In this document: piece by piece, positions 1 to 7,925 of the stretch
How the letters are laid out: each line of letters begins with the position of its first letter
Position numbering within the stretch: position 1 is the first letter of the stretch
Program-made: the position numbers and the translations under genes
Source: Rugamonas violacea
GTDB taxonomy: Bacteria; Pseudomonadota; Gammaproteobacteria; Burkholderiales; Burkholderiaceae_D
Length of the DNA stretch: 64,000 nucleotides
Reading direction: 5' to 3'
NCBI RefSeq assembly: GCF_016461825.1
Contig: NZ_JAEMNU010000022.1
Coordinates: 20,775-84,774 of the forward strand
Notes under the pieces: model-generated
The model's database searches: none
The model's input: the letters and a program-made list of their open reading frames with translations, nothing else
Told to the model about the DNA's origin: nothing

Positions 1-63
1 CGACATTCGGACACGAGCTCAAGCAGAACGCCCATCCGGCAGGCAAGATTTGTCCGAATGTCG
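1..63. repeat. 12-bp inverted repeat at the window edge
   Basis: Bases 1-12 (CGACATTCGGAC) are the exact reverse complement of bases 52-63, with a 39-base spacer. The left arm may extend beyond the window. It lies beyond the 3' end of the chemoreceptor gene. Function unknown. Confidence 0.5.
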
Positions 64-83
64 GCACTGACCCCGCTTGCTGA

Positions 84-106
84 CCCGGCTTGCTAGGTAA
101 GCCGGG
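84..106 (-). terminator. Hairpin after the chemoreceptor gene
   Basis: CCCGGCTT (84-91) pairs with AAGCCGGG (99-106) around a 7-base loop, directly after the stop codon at 108-110 of the minus-strand gene. No T-tract follows on the minus strand, so it is a weak or Rho-assisted terminator at best. Confidence 0.45.
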
Positions 107-107
107 C

Positions 108-1661
108 TCAGTGCGCCGCGCTGGAGCGGTAGCCGATGCGGAAGCCGCCCCAGTGGCGGCCGTCGACGTAGATCGGCGCCGACAAATCGTGCATCACCTC
201 GCCCGTGTCCCGCTTGTAGGTCTGCAGCAGGAAGGCTGCGGTGTTGGCGCCGCAACGGGCGCCGGTGCGGTCGTTGAAGATGCGCTTGGTGCGGTTGTTG
301 ACGATGTCGACGGCGTAGGCGCCGGTCAGCGGCTGGGCGAATTTCTTGTTATGGGTGGGGAAATAGCCGTTGTTGTCCACCGCGCCGGCGTAGGCCAGTT
401 GCGGCATGCTCAACAACAAATCCTCCTGCAGATCCGGCAGCACGCGGTCGGTGAAGGCGTCGAAGCTGCTGTTGTGCTTGGGCGGATCGGTGTGCGGAAT
501 CGGCGTGTAGCGGCGGTCGAACAGGGCGTCGCGCGAAATCTTGCCGCTGGCGATGGCCGCCGAGAAGATCCGTCCGACCTCGAGCGCCGCCTGCTGGGCG
601 GCACGGCGGATGTCGTCGTGCGCGGTCTCGACCTCGGACTCGCCCAGCGCCGCCGCGATCAACTCGGCCCGCTCGGCCAGCGCCATCGCCGACTGCGCCG
701 CGCGCGGCAGCTCGACGTCGGTGGCCAGCATGCTGTCGCGGATGCGGCCGATGGCGGCGGCGATGCGCTGGCTGGTCTCGACCTGCTCGCGCGAGGCGCG
801 GGCGATCTGCCCGATCTCCTCCTCGGACTCGCCGGAGGAGCGCTCGATGTTGCCCAGCAAACCATGCACCGTCTCGACGTTGCCGGCGGCGGCGCTGACC
901 TCGGCCGCCAGCGTGCTCATGCCGCTGGCCGCCCGTTCCGACTGCTCGTTGATTTCCCGCACCATCGAAGTGATCTCGTCGGCCGCCTCCTTGGTGCGCA
1001 TGGCCAGCTGGCGCACCTCGCCGGCGACGACGGCGAAGCCACGGCCGTGCTCGCCGGCACGGGCCGCCTCGATGGCGGCGTTCAGCGCCAGCAGGTTGGT
1101 GCGCGCGGAGATGTCGGTGATGGCTTGGGTGAAGCCGCTGATGCGCCGTGCTTTGTCCTGCAGCCCGGCCATCACGCCGGCCGCCGTCTGCGCCTCCTGG
1201 CGCGCGCCGACGATGCGTTGCAGGCCGGCGCTGGCCTCGGCGCGGCCGGCCACGGTTTCGGCGCGCACCTGGGCCGCCACGCCGGCGGCGCGCTCGGCGT
1301 TGGCCGCCATGTTCTCGGTGGTGCGGGCGTTGCGTTCGGAGCCGGCGGCGATGGCGCTGGCGGTCTTGACGTCCTGCTCGATCTTCTTCTTGACCGAGTC
1401 GACGAAGTAGGAGGTCTCGGCGGCGCCGATCATGATGGCGTCGATGCCGTCGCCCACCGTGTGGCCGAACTGGCGCATGCCGGCGTCCTGCCGCTGGGCG
1501 CCGGCCAGGCGGGCGAGCAGGGCGGCGCCCAGCGCCGCCAGCAACGCGTCGGCCAGCGGACTGGCGAAAACCAGATGGGACAAGCCGGCCAGGGCGGCGC
1601 CGCCGGCGGTGGCGCCGGCGATCCAGCCGGCCTGGCGCAAGGTGTGCTGCCGCAATTGCAT
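108..1661 (-). CDS. Methyl-accepting chemotaxis protein with C-terminal sensor-like domain
   Basis: Predicted chemoreceptor of 517 aa. Two hydrophobic segments at about residues 13-31 and 35-53 have almost no periplasmic loop between them. A coiled-coil MCP signalling domain follows, with the conserved hairpin tip [15 protein letters not shown] near residue 187. Unusually, about 130 residues follow the signalling domain (about 387-517, from [13 protein letters not shown] to [19 protein letters not shown]). This tail recurs in many proteobacterial MCPs and looks like a PAS/Cache-type sensor or interaction module, so sensing is probably cytoplasmic. The start at 1661 has GGGAG 8 bases upstream; an open frame continues to 1799 but lacks a ribosome site. 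No che genes are nearby. The ligand is unknown. Confidence 0.88.
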   Translation of the reverse strand: MQLRQHTLRQAGWIAGATAGGAALAGLSHLVFASPLADALLAALGAALLARLAGAQRQDAGMRQFGHTVGDGIDAIMIGAAETSYFVDSVKKKIEQDVKTASAIAAGSERNARTTENMAANAERAAGVAAQVRAETVAGRAEASAGLQRIVGARQEAQTAAGVMAGLQDKARRISGFTQAITDISARTNLLALNAAIEAARAGEHGRGFAVVAGEVRQLAMRTKEAADEITSMVREINEQSERAASGMSTLAAEVSAAAGNVETVHGLLGNIERSSGESEEEIGQIARASREQVETSQRIAAAIGRIRDSMLATDVELPRAAQSAMALAERAELIAAALGESEVETAHDDIRRAAQQAALEVGRIFSAAIASGKISRDALFDRRYTPIPHTDPPKHNSSFDAFTDRVLPDLQEDLLLSMPQLAYAGAVDNNGYFPTHNKKFAQPLTGAYAVDIVNNRTKRIFNDRTGARCGANTAAFLLQTYKRDTGEVMHDLSAPIYVDGRHWGGFRIGYRSSAAH

Positions 1662-1839
1662 GGTGTGAGTCTCCCGGAGGCCGGCTTGATTGCCTGCTAG
1701 CCAGATCTTCGCCTGGTCATCATGCATCATCCAAAACGCGGGGGCGTCTAGTTGCACGTGCTTGTCACTGTCAAATGAAACAGTTCCAAAGTACAACAAT
1801 TCACCGGACGGCTCAATGCTTATTTTGGCCTATTGCCCT

Positions 1840-1900
1840 TACTTACTCATTACTTGCCGACTACTTGCCCACTACTTGCCCACTACTTGCCCACTACTTG
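1840..1900. repeat. 11-bp tandem repeat at the 3' end of the Lrp-type gene
   Basis: About 5.5 copies of an 11-bp unit, TACTTGCCCAC. Units start at 1840 (degenerate), 1851, 1862, 1873 and 1884, with a partial unit at 1895. The array begins at the stop codon of the Lrp gene (1894-1896) and runs into the gap toward the chemoreceptor gene. The unit is not a multiple of three and lies outside coding sequence. Slippage is its likely origin. Confidence 0.85.
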
Positions 1901-2349
1901 ATTGGAAGCTTGGTGGTGTTCTTGACTTCCTCCATCACGGCGTAGGTGTGGGTTTCGCGCACCCCTTTTTGCAGCAGGGTCTTGCCGAGGAACTCGCGGT
2001 AGGCCGCCATGTCCTTGACGCGCGCCTTGACCAGGTAGTCGAAGCCGCCGGCCACCATATGGCATTCCAGCACCTCCGGGATCACCTGCACGCTGTGTTT
2101 GAAGGCGTCGAACACCTCCGGCGTGGTGCGGTCGAGCACCACCTCGATGAACACCAGCAAGGAGACGTCGAGCAACTGCGGGTTGAGCTGGGCCGTGTAG
2201 CCCATGATGTAGCCGGATTCGTGCAGCTTGCGCACCCGCTCCAGGCAGGCCGCCGGCGACAGGTTGACCCGCGCCGCCAGCTCGACGTTGCTGATGCGGC
2301 CGTCACTCTGCAGTTCCATCAGAATTTTCTTACTGATCTTGTCCAGCAT
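1894..2349 (-). CDS. Lrp/AsnC-family regulator, probable activator of putA
   Basis: A 151-aa protein with an N-terminal AsnC-type helix-turn-helix (about residues 4-50, LDKISKKILMELQSDGRISN onward) and a C-terminal ligand-binding/oligomerisation domain (about 65-140, containing VAGGFDYLVK). It is transcribed divergently from putA across a 220-bp gap. Lrp-type regulators next to putA (PutR in alpha-proteobacteria) activate proline dehydrogenase in response to proline. Here PutA lacks its own DNA-binding domain, which fits external control by this protein. The start at 2349 is chosen because GGGGAG lies 7 bases upstream; a frame 15 codons longer lacks a ribosome site. The proline link is inferred from position. 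Confidence 0.88.
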   Translation of the reverse strand: MLDKISKKILMELQSDGRISNVELAARVNLSPAACLERVRKLHESGYIMGYTAQLNPQLLDVSLLVFIEVVLDRTTPEVFDAFKHSVQVIPEVLECHMVAGGFDYLVKARVKDMAAYREFLGKTLLQKGVRETHTYAVMEEVKNTTKLPIK

Positions 2350-2569
2350 ACCCACACTCCCCCACAATATTATTTGGTTAAATTGTCGCACCAAAAACTA
2401 TCTATTGCTAGTCCTCTGTAATACCAGAATTAATCCAGAAGAATCCGCTTTACAATCAAATCATCAGCAGTTCACAGTTTCACGCTCGCCAGCCACCGCA
2501 TGCCGAGCGTGTTTTGCTATGTGGCCGCGACACATTTCCCTGACATTTTTCTTGTAAAAGAGCCACTTC

Positions 2570-5500
2570 ATGCACCCAGCCGTCGCCCCGGTTTCGCCCC
2601 CCGTCCCCTTTGCCGCACTGCAAGCCGAGGTCCTGCGCGACCCCTCGCCGCTGCGCGCCGCCATCACGGCGGTGTACCGCCGCGACGAAGTGGGCGCCGT
2701 GCAATGGTTGCTGGCCCAGGTGCACAACAGCGGCCCCGACACACAATTGCAGGCGCAACAACTGGCGCATAAATTAGTGTCGTCTGTACGCGACAAACGC
2801 ACCCGCGCCTCCGGCGTCGACGCCCTGATGCACGAGTTTTCCCTGTCGTCGGAAGAGGGCGTGGCGCTGATGTGCCTGGCCGAAGCCCTGCTGCGCATCC
2901 CCGACAGCGCCACCGCCGACCGCCTGATCGCCGACAAGATCAGCAAGGGCGACTGGCGCAAGCACCTGGGCGAATCGCCTTCGCTGTTCGTCAACGCCGC
3001 CACCTGGGGCCTGCTGATCACCGGCAAGCTGGTCAGCACCAGCAGCGAAAACGGCCTCGGCTCGGCGCTGAGCAAACTCATCACCAAAGGCGGCGAGCCG
3101 CTGATCCGCAAGGGCGTCGACCTGGCCATGCGCATGCTGGGCAACCAGTTCGTCACCGGCCAGACCATCGGCGAGGCGATCAAGAACGGCCGCGACAACG
3201 AAGCCCGTGGCTACCGCTACTCCTACGACATGCTGGGCGAGGCGGCGCTGACCGAAAGCGACGCCGCCTACTACTACGCCGCCTACGAGACGGCGATCCA
3301 CGCCATCGGCAAGGCCTCGAACGGCCGTGGCATCAAGGAAGGCCCCGGCATCTCGGTCAAACTGTCGGCGCTGCACCCGCGCTACAGCCGCGCCCAGCGC
3401 GCCCGCGTGATGGCCGAGCTGCTGCCGCGCGTGCGCGCGCTGGTGCTGTTGGCCAAGCAATACGACATCGGCCTGAACATCGACGCCGAAGAGGCCGACC
3501 GGCTCGAACTGTCGCTCGACCTGATGGAGGCGATGGCCTTCGACCCGGCGCTGGCCGGCTTCGAGGGCATCGGCTTCGTCGTCCAGGCCTACCAGAAACG
3601 TTGCCCCTTCGTCATCGACTACCTGGTCGACCTGGCCAAGCGCAGCGGCCGCAAGTTCATGGTGCGCCTGGTCAAGGGCGCCTACTGGGACGCCGAGATC
3701 AAGCGCGGCCAGGTCGACGGCATGAGCGGCTACCCGGTCTACACGCGCAAGGTCTACACCGACGTGTCCTACCTGGTCTGCGCGCAAAAGCTGCTGGCCG
3801 CCACCAGCGTGATCTATCCGCAATTCGCCACCCACAACGCGCAAACCCTGGCGACCATCTACACCTGGGCCAAGCGCGACGGCGTCACCGACTACGAATT
3901 CCAATGCCTGCACGGCATGGGCGAGACCCTGTACGACCAGGTGGTCGGCAAGGACAAGCTGGACAAGCCCTGCCGCATCTACGCCCCGGTCGGCTCGCAC
4001 GAAACGCTGCTGGCCTACCTGGTGCGCCGCCTGCTGGAAAACGGCGCCAACTCCTCCTTCGTCAACCAGATCGTCGACGAGAACATCGCCATCGAGACGC
4101 TGATCCAGGACCCGCTGCAGCAAGCCCGCATCCAGGGCGGCCTGCCGCACCCCGGCATCGCCCTGCCGCTGGACATGTTCGGCGCCGAACGCAAGAATTC
4201 GGCCGGCATCGACCTGGCCAACGAGGACGTGCTGCGCGACATTTCCGCCGCGCTGGCCCTGCCGCGCAGCTGGAAGGCCGCGCCGCTGCTGGCCGGCGAA
4301 CTGAGCACCGGCCAAGCGGTGCAGAACGTCGTCAACCCGGCCCAGCACGGCGACATCGTCGGCCAGTTGGTCGAAGCCTCGGCCGCCGACGTGGCCACGG
4401 CGCTGAGCAGCGCCAGCCAGTTCGCCATGGACTGGCAAACCACCGAACCGTCGCTGCGCGCCGCCGCGCTGAACCGCGCCGCCGACCTGTACGAGCAACA
4501 CCAGCTGGAACTGATGGCGTTGGCCATCCGCGAAGCGGGCAAATCGCTGCCCAACGCCATCGCCGAGATCCGCGAAGCGGTCGACTTCCTGCGCTACTAC
4601 GCGGCCCAGGTCGCCGGCGCGCCGAACACGCTGGCGCTCGGCCCGGTCACCTGCATCAGCCCGTGGAACTTCCCGCTGGCCATCTTCACCGGCCAGGTCG
4701 CCGCCGCCCTGGCGGCCGGCAACGTGGTGCTGGCCAAGCCGGCCGAGCAAACCCCGCTGATCGCCCACCGCGCCGTCGAACTGTTGCATGAAGCCGGCGT
4801 GCCGCGCGGCGCGCTGCAATTCCTGCCGGGACGCGGCGAAGTGGTCGGCGCCGGCCTGTGCGACGACGCCCGCGTCAAGGGCGTGATCTTCACCGGCTCG
4901 ACCGAAGTGGCCCAGTTGATCAACCGCACCCTGGCCAAGCGCGCCGCCGCCGAGTCGGCCGAAATTCCGCTGATCGCCGAGACCGGCGGCCAGAACGCCA
5001 TGATCGTCGACTCCTCGGCCCTGCCCGAGCAGGTGGTGCAGGACGCCATCTCGTCCGCCTTCGACAGCGCCGGCCAGCGCTGCTCGGCGCTACGCGTGCT
5101 GTTCCTGCAAGAGGAAATCGCCGACAAGACCATCAAGATGCTCAAGGGCGCGATGCTGGAACTGCGCGTCGGCAGCCCGGACCGCCTGTCCACCGACATC
5201 GGCCCGGTGATCGACGCCGAAGCCCAGGGCAATCTGCTGGCCCACATCGAGCGCATGAAGAAAACCGCACTGAACCACTTCTCGCTCGACCTGTCACAGG
5301 GCGGCGACGCGCCGGTCGGCACCTTCGTGCCGCCGACCGTGCTGGAAATCCGTTCGCTGGAGGAATTGACGCAGGAAGTCTTCGGCCCCGTGCTGCACGT
5401 GATCCGCTACAAACGCGCCGACTTGCCGAAATTGATAGAACAGATCAACGGCAGCGGTTTCGGCCTGACTTTGGGCGTGCATTCGCGCATCGATGAAACC

Positions 5501-6235
5501 ATCGACTTCATCAGCTCGCGCGCCCATGTCGGCAACATCTACGTCAACCGCAACATCGTCGGCGCCGTGGTCGGCGTGCAACCGTTCGGCGGCGAAGGCA
5601 AGTCCGGCACCGGCCCGAAAGCCGGCGGTCCGCTCTACTTGAAGCGCCTGCAACGCGGCATGGCGATACTCGGCGAGCACGAGCGCAAGTCGACGCCGGG
5701 CTTGGACGCGCTGACGGTCTGGGCCAAGATGCACGGCCACGAGCGCATCGTCAATCTGGCGCAACAGTACTGCCGCACCAGCCTGCTGGGCGGCAACACG
5801 GTCTTGCCCGGCCCCACCGGCGAACGCAACACCCTGAGTTTCCATCCGCGCGGCACGGTGGTGTGTGCGGCGGCCAGCGGCGCCGGCCTGTTGAACCAGC
5901 TGGCGGCGGCCCTGGCCACCGGCAACTTCGCCGTCGTGCTGGGCGATTCGGCGGCCGTGTTGCCGAAGGATTTGCCGGCGGCGGTGATGGACCGTGTCCA
6001 AGTGATCGGTCAACTTGACGTTTTCCAAGGCGAATTCCAGATCGCCCTGGTCGAATCGGCCCTGACCAACATTGTTCGACCGCAACTGGCGGCCCGGGAA
6101 GGGGCCTTGGTGGGCTTGATCGACACCAACGAGGACGCCCCCATCCCCCTGTGGCGTTTGGTCGCTGAGCGGGCTCTGTGCGTGAATACGACGGCAGCCG
6201 GCGGCAACGCCAGCCTGATGACCCTGGGCGTGTAA
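2570..6235 (+). CDS. putA: Bifunctional proline dehydrogenase / L-glutamate-gamma-semialdehyde dehydrogenase PutA
   Basis: A 1221-aa enzyme oxidising proline to glutamate in two steps. The FAD-dependent proline dehydrogenase domain covers about residues 170-490 (SVKLSALHPRY near 260, RLVKGAYWDAEIK near 365). The NAD-dependent aldehyde dehydrogenase domain covers about 560-1020 (SPWNFPLAIFTGQ near 696, ETGGQNAMIV near 803, catalytic Cys in GQRCSALR near 837, QPFGGEGKSGTGPKAGGP near 1003). A C-terminal ALDH-fold-like domain fills 1030-1221. The N-terminal ribbon-helix-helix domain of trifunctional PutA (about 1320 aa) is absent, so this form should not autoregulate; the divergent Lrp-type gene is the likely regulator. 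The ribosome site is weak (AGAG). A strong terminator follows at 6290. Confidence 0.96.
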   Translation: MHPAVAPVSPPVPFAALQAEVLRDPSPLRAAITAVYRRDEVGAVQWLLAQVHNSGPDTQLQAQQLAHKLVSSVRDKRTRASGVDALMHEFSLSSEEGVALMCLAEALLRIPDSATADRLIADKISKGDWRKHLGESPSLFVNAATWGLLITGKLVSTSSENGLGSALSKLITKGGEPLIRKGVDLAMRMLGNQFVTGQTIGEAIKNGRDNEARGYRYSYDMLGEAALTESDAAYYYAAYETAIHAIGKASNGRGIKEGPGISVKLSALHPRYSRAQRARVMAELLPRVRALVLLAKQYDIGLNIDAEEADRLELSLDLMEAMAFDPALAGFEGIGFVVQAYQKRCPFVIDYLVDLAKRSGRKFMVRLVKGAYWDAEIKRGQVDGMSGYPVYTRKVYTDVSYLVCAQKLLAATSVIYPQFATHNAQTLATIYTWAKRDGVTDYEFQCLHGMGETLYDQVVGKDKLDKPCRIYAPVGSHETLLAYLVRRLLENGANSSFVNQIVDENIAIETLIQDPLQQARIQGGLPHPGIALPLDMFGAERKNSAGIDLANEDVLRDISAALALPRSWKAAPLLAGELSTGQAVQNVVNPAQHGDIVGQLVEASAADVATALSSASQFAMDWQTTEPSLRAAALNRAADLYEQHQLELMALAIREAGKSLPNAIAEIREAVDFLRYYAAQVAGAPNTLALGPVTCISPWNFPLAIFTGQVAAALAAGNVVLAKPAEQTPLIAHRAVELLHEAGVPRGALQFLPGRGEVVGAGLCDDARVKGVIFTGSTEVAQLINRTLAKRAAAESAEIPLIAETGGQNAMIVDSSALPEQVVQDAISSAFDSAGQRCSALRVLFLQEEIADKTIKMLKGAMLELRVGSPDRLSTDIGPVIDAEAQGNLLAHIERMKKTALNHFSLDLSQGGDAPVGTFVPPTVLEIRSLEELTQEVFGPVLHVIRYKRADLPKLIEQINGSGFGLTLGVHSRIDETIDFISSRAHVGNIYVNRNIVGAVVGVQPFGGEGKSGTGPKAGGPLYLKRLQRGMAILGEHERKSTPGLDALTVWAKMHGHERIVNLAQQYCRTSLLGGNTVLPGPTGERNTLSFHPRGTVVCAAASGAGLLNQLAAALATGNFAVVLGDSAAVLPKDLPAAVMDRVQVIGQLDVFQGEFQIALVESALTNIVRPQLAAREGALVGLIDTNEDAPIPLWRLVAERALCVNTTAAGGNASLMTLGV

Positions 6236-6289
6236 GCAAACCAGCGGTTTTTGGGCCGGACGACGTTCCGGCCCGGCATCGTCTCCTTT

Positions 6290-6329
6290 AGGTTCTTCCC
6301 GGCAGCAATGCCGCGAAGAACCTTTTTTT
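6290..6329 (+). terminator. Rho-independent terminator of putA
   Basis: AGGTTCTTC (6290-6298) pairs with GAAGAACCT (6315-6323), with inner pairing CGGCA/TGCCG and a GCAA loop, followed by seven Ts. A second GC-rich hairpin (GGGCCGGA 6253-6260 / TCCGGCCC 6267-6274) precedes it. The outer stem is shared with the terminator at 21934. Confidence 0.92.
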
Positions 6330-6360
6330 CGTCCTCACGCTGCCGGCGGCGCCAACCACC

Positions 6361-6415
6361 CCAAAGGCAAAGAGCCGGGGTCGGACCCCAGTTTGTGCCC
6401 TCGGGTTTTGCCAGC
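6361..6415. repeat. Dispersed GGGTCGGACCC element, shortened copy
   Basis: Intergenic sequence with flank CCAAAGGCAAAG and core GGGGTCGGACCCC (6377-6389). It belongs to the same family as the elements at 12662, 25457 and 32272 but holds only one core half-palindrome. Nothing else is recognisable between the putA terminator and the next gene. Confidence 0.6.
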
Positions 6416-6440
6416 CGTCGCCAAACCGTAAAGCCCCCCT

Positions 6441-7214
6441 TTACACCGACGCTTTACAAAACGCCTTGATCAGGTCGAAAGCGTAGCGCGAGGCGACCGA
6501 TTTGACGAAACGCATGAAATCGACGGCCGCCGCCTCGTTGGCCTTGTCGGAAATCGTCCGGATCACCGTGAACGGGATGCCCAGCTCAAAACACACTTGC
6601 GCCACGGCGGCGCCTTCCATTTCCACCGCCAGCAAAGCGGGATGGGCTGCTTTCAGCTGCGCGATTTGGGCGCCGCTGCGGATGAACTGGTCGCCGCTGG
6701 CGATCAAACCACGGTGCAATTGCGGCCGATTCAGGCCGAATTCCCGCTTTTCCGCCGCGTCGATGACCTCATCGAGCGTGTTTTGGATGAAATGGCTGGC
6801 CGCGTCGCTGAGTCGATTGCTCAAATCCAGGTCCGATTCGAAGTGCGACAGGCCGGTCAGCGGCACCTGGTAGCGTGGAAACAGCGGACTGGCGTCCATA
6901 TCGTGCTGCAACAAGGAATCGGCGACCACAATGTCGCCCACATTCACCAAGTTGTCCGCGCTGCCGGCGACGCCGGTGAAGACAATGTGGGTAACTCCGA
7001 ACTTTTCCACAAGGATAGAGGCTGTCATGGCAGCCGCAACCTTGCCTATACGCGACAAAACGCACACAGCGTCGATTTCCCACAACTTCCCTGCCGTGTA
7101 GTCCCGCATGCCATGCGTGAGCTTGTAGGGGCTCTGCATGGCCTCTATGAGCCCGTGCTGCTCTTCAGCAAGCGCACTGATCACTCCTAAACGCATCGTT
7201 TTGCTTGAATTCAT
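6441..7214 (-). CDS. mtnN: 5'-methylthioadenosine / S-adenosylhomocysteine nucleosidase
   Basis: A 257-aa cytoplasmic nucleosidase that cleaves MTA and SAH to adenine and a thioribose product, in methionine salvage and the activated methyl cycle, also feeding autoinducer-2 precursor formation. The PNP_UDP fold is clear: N-terminal LGVISALAEEQ, the FTGVAGS substrate loop, the EMEGAA segment with the ribose-contacting Glu, and the catalytic Asp in ISDKANEAA near the C-terminus. Family members are usually about 230-260 aa. ATG at 7214 is taken; a second in-frame ATG six codons later (7196) has no better ribosome site. The gene is convergent with putA and stands alone. The upstream 670 bases hold DnaA-box elements instead of an obvious promoter. 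Confidence 0.93.
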   Translation of the reverse strand: MNSSKTMRLGVISALAEEQHGLIEAMQSPYKLTHGMRDYTAGKLWEIDAVCVLSRIGKVAAAMTASILVEKFGVTHIVFTGVAGSADNLVNVGDIVVADSLLQHDMDASPLFPRYQVPLTGLSHFESDLDLSNRLSDAASHFIQNTLDEVIDAAEKREFGLNRPQLHRGLIASGDQFIRSGAQIAQLKAAHPALLAVEMEGAAVAQVCFELGIPFTVIRTISDKANEAAAVDFMRFVKSVASRYAFDLIKAFCKASV

Positions 7215-7277
7215 CGTCCTGGTTTCGCTTTTTGGGGGTTGTGAGGGCGGTTTTTGTCCACCGCAGGCGTTTGTTTA

Positions 7278-7505
7278 GGGTTTTATATAAAGATATATAT
7301 ATAAATCTGATAGTAGATAGTAAACCACTGCTTTTCTGTGGATAAGTCTGTAAACCGAAGAAAAATCATCGACTTAGCCTGCCGAAAAGTGCTTGCACAA
7401 ACATTGTATCTAGGCAGGATGAGTTCGGGATAAAAAAGTGCTTGTGGACAAAGATCGACTTTTCCCACATCTCATCCTGTGGATATGCAGGCAGTTGTCC
7501 ACAGA
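7278..7505 (+). repeat. DnaA-box element, copy 1 of 3
   Basis: An AT-rich block with alternating TA and TAG triplets (7280-7325) is followed by a perfect inverted DnaA box TGTGGATAA (7337-7345). A second box TGTGGATAT lies exactly 141 bp further (7478-7486), then an opposing box TTGTCCACA (7495-7503) 18 bp after that. Spacing is identical in copies 2 and 3. No protein gene is supportable anywhere in 7215-7880; short open frames there follow the repeat and are not conserved between copies. Between copies 1 and 2 (7506-7703) I see nothing recognisable. Confidence 0.85.
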
Positions 7506-7703
7506 CGAAAGACCAAAAAGCGGCTTTTCAGTGCTGGTTTGACATCTTGGGCGATGTTTTTGCTGTTGCGGGCGTGCAGAGGGGAGGTTTGGCGAACAAT
7601 TCGACGCTTCTGCACAAGCGCAGCTTGCACTTGCCGCTGGCGGTTTTTCAGTAGAGAAGTAAACGAAAAAAAATTCGAACCGCCTTCGGCGTGTTCTTTA
7701 GTT

Positions 7704-7925
7704 GTTTACAAAAGCTTTTATATAAAAATAGTAGTTATAGTAAACGCGCGCTTTGCTGTGGATAACCCTGTTAACAGCTTTAAAATCATCCGTTTACGAC
7801 AAAGATAAGCGCTCGGACAAGGGCTGTACCAGTTCAGGAGCAATTCTGTATAAAATGTCGCCCTTTGGGCAACTTTGTCCTTACTCACAAGTCGTCCTGT
7901 GGATATCCAGCGAGTTATCAACAGG
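7704..7925 (+). repeat. DnaA-box element, copy 2 of 3
   Basis: Same layout as copy 1, starting 420 bp to the right: AT/TAG-rich block (7704-7745), perfect box TGTGGATAA (7757-7765), box TGTGGATAT 141 bp later (7898-7906), opposing box TTATCAACA (7915-7923). Its right end overlaps the last codons of the GGDEF/EAL gene, whose stop is at 7881-7883, so the final 15 or so residues of that protein are encoded by element sequence. Confidence 0.85.

Noticed and set aside
90-1700. A 536-codon plus-strand frame opposite the chemoreceptor gene
   Set aside because: The minus strand encodes a complete MCP with a ribosome site; the plus frame shows only biased composition.
1840-1900. Possible CRISPR array
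   Set aside because: Units are 11 bp with no spacers and there are no cas genes; the other tandem arrays in the window also lack spacers.
2350-2569. A proline riboswitch or clear promoter in the lrp-putA gap
   Set aside because: No recognisable structured leader, and only weak -35/-10 matches; nothing strong enough to report as a feature.
2774-4819. A 681-codon minus-strand frame inside putA
   Set aside because: PutA is unambiguous on the plus strand; the other frame is a GC-bias shadow.
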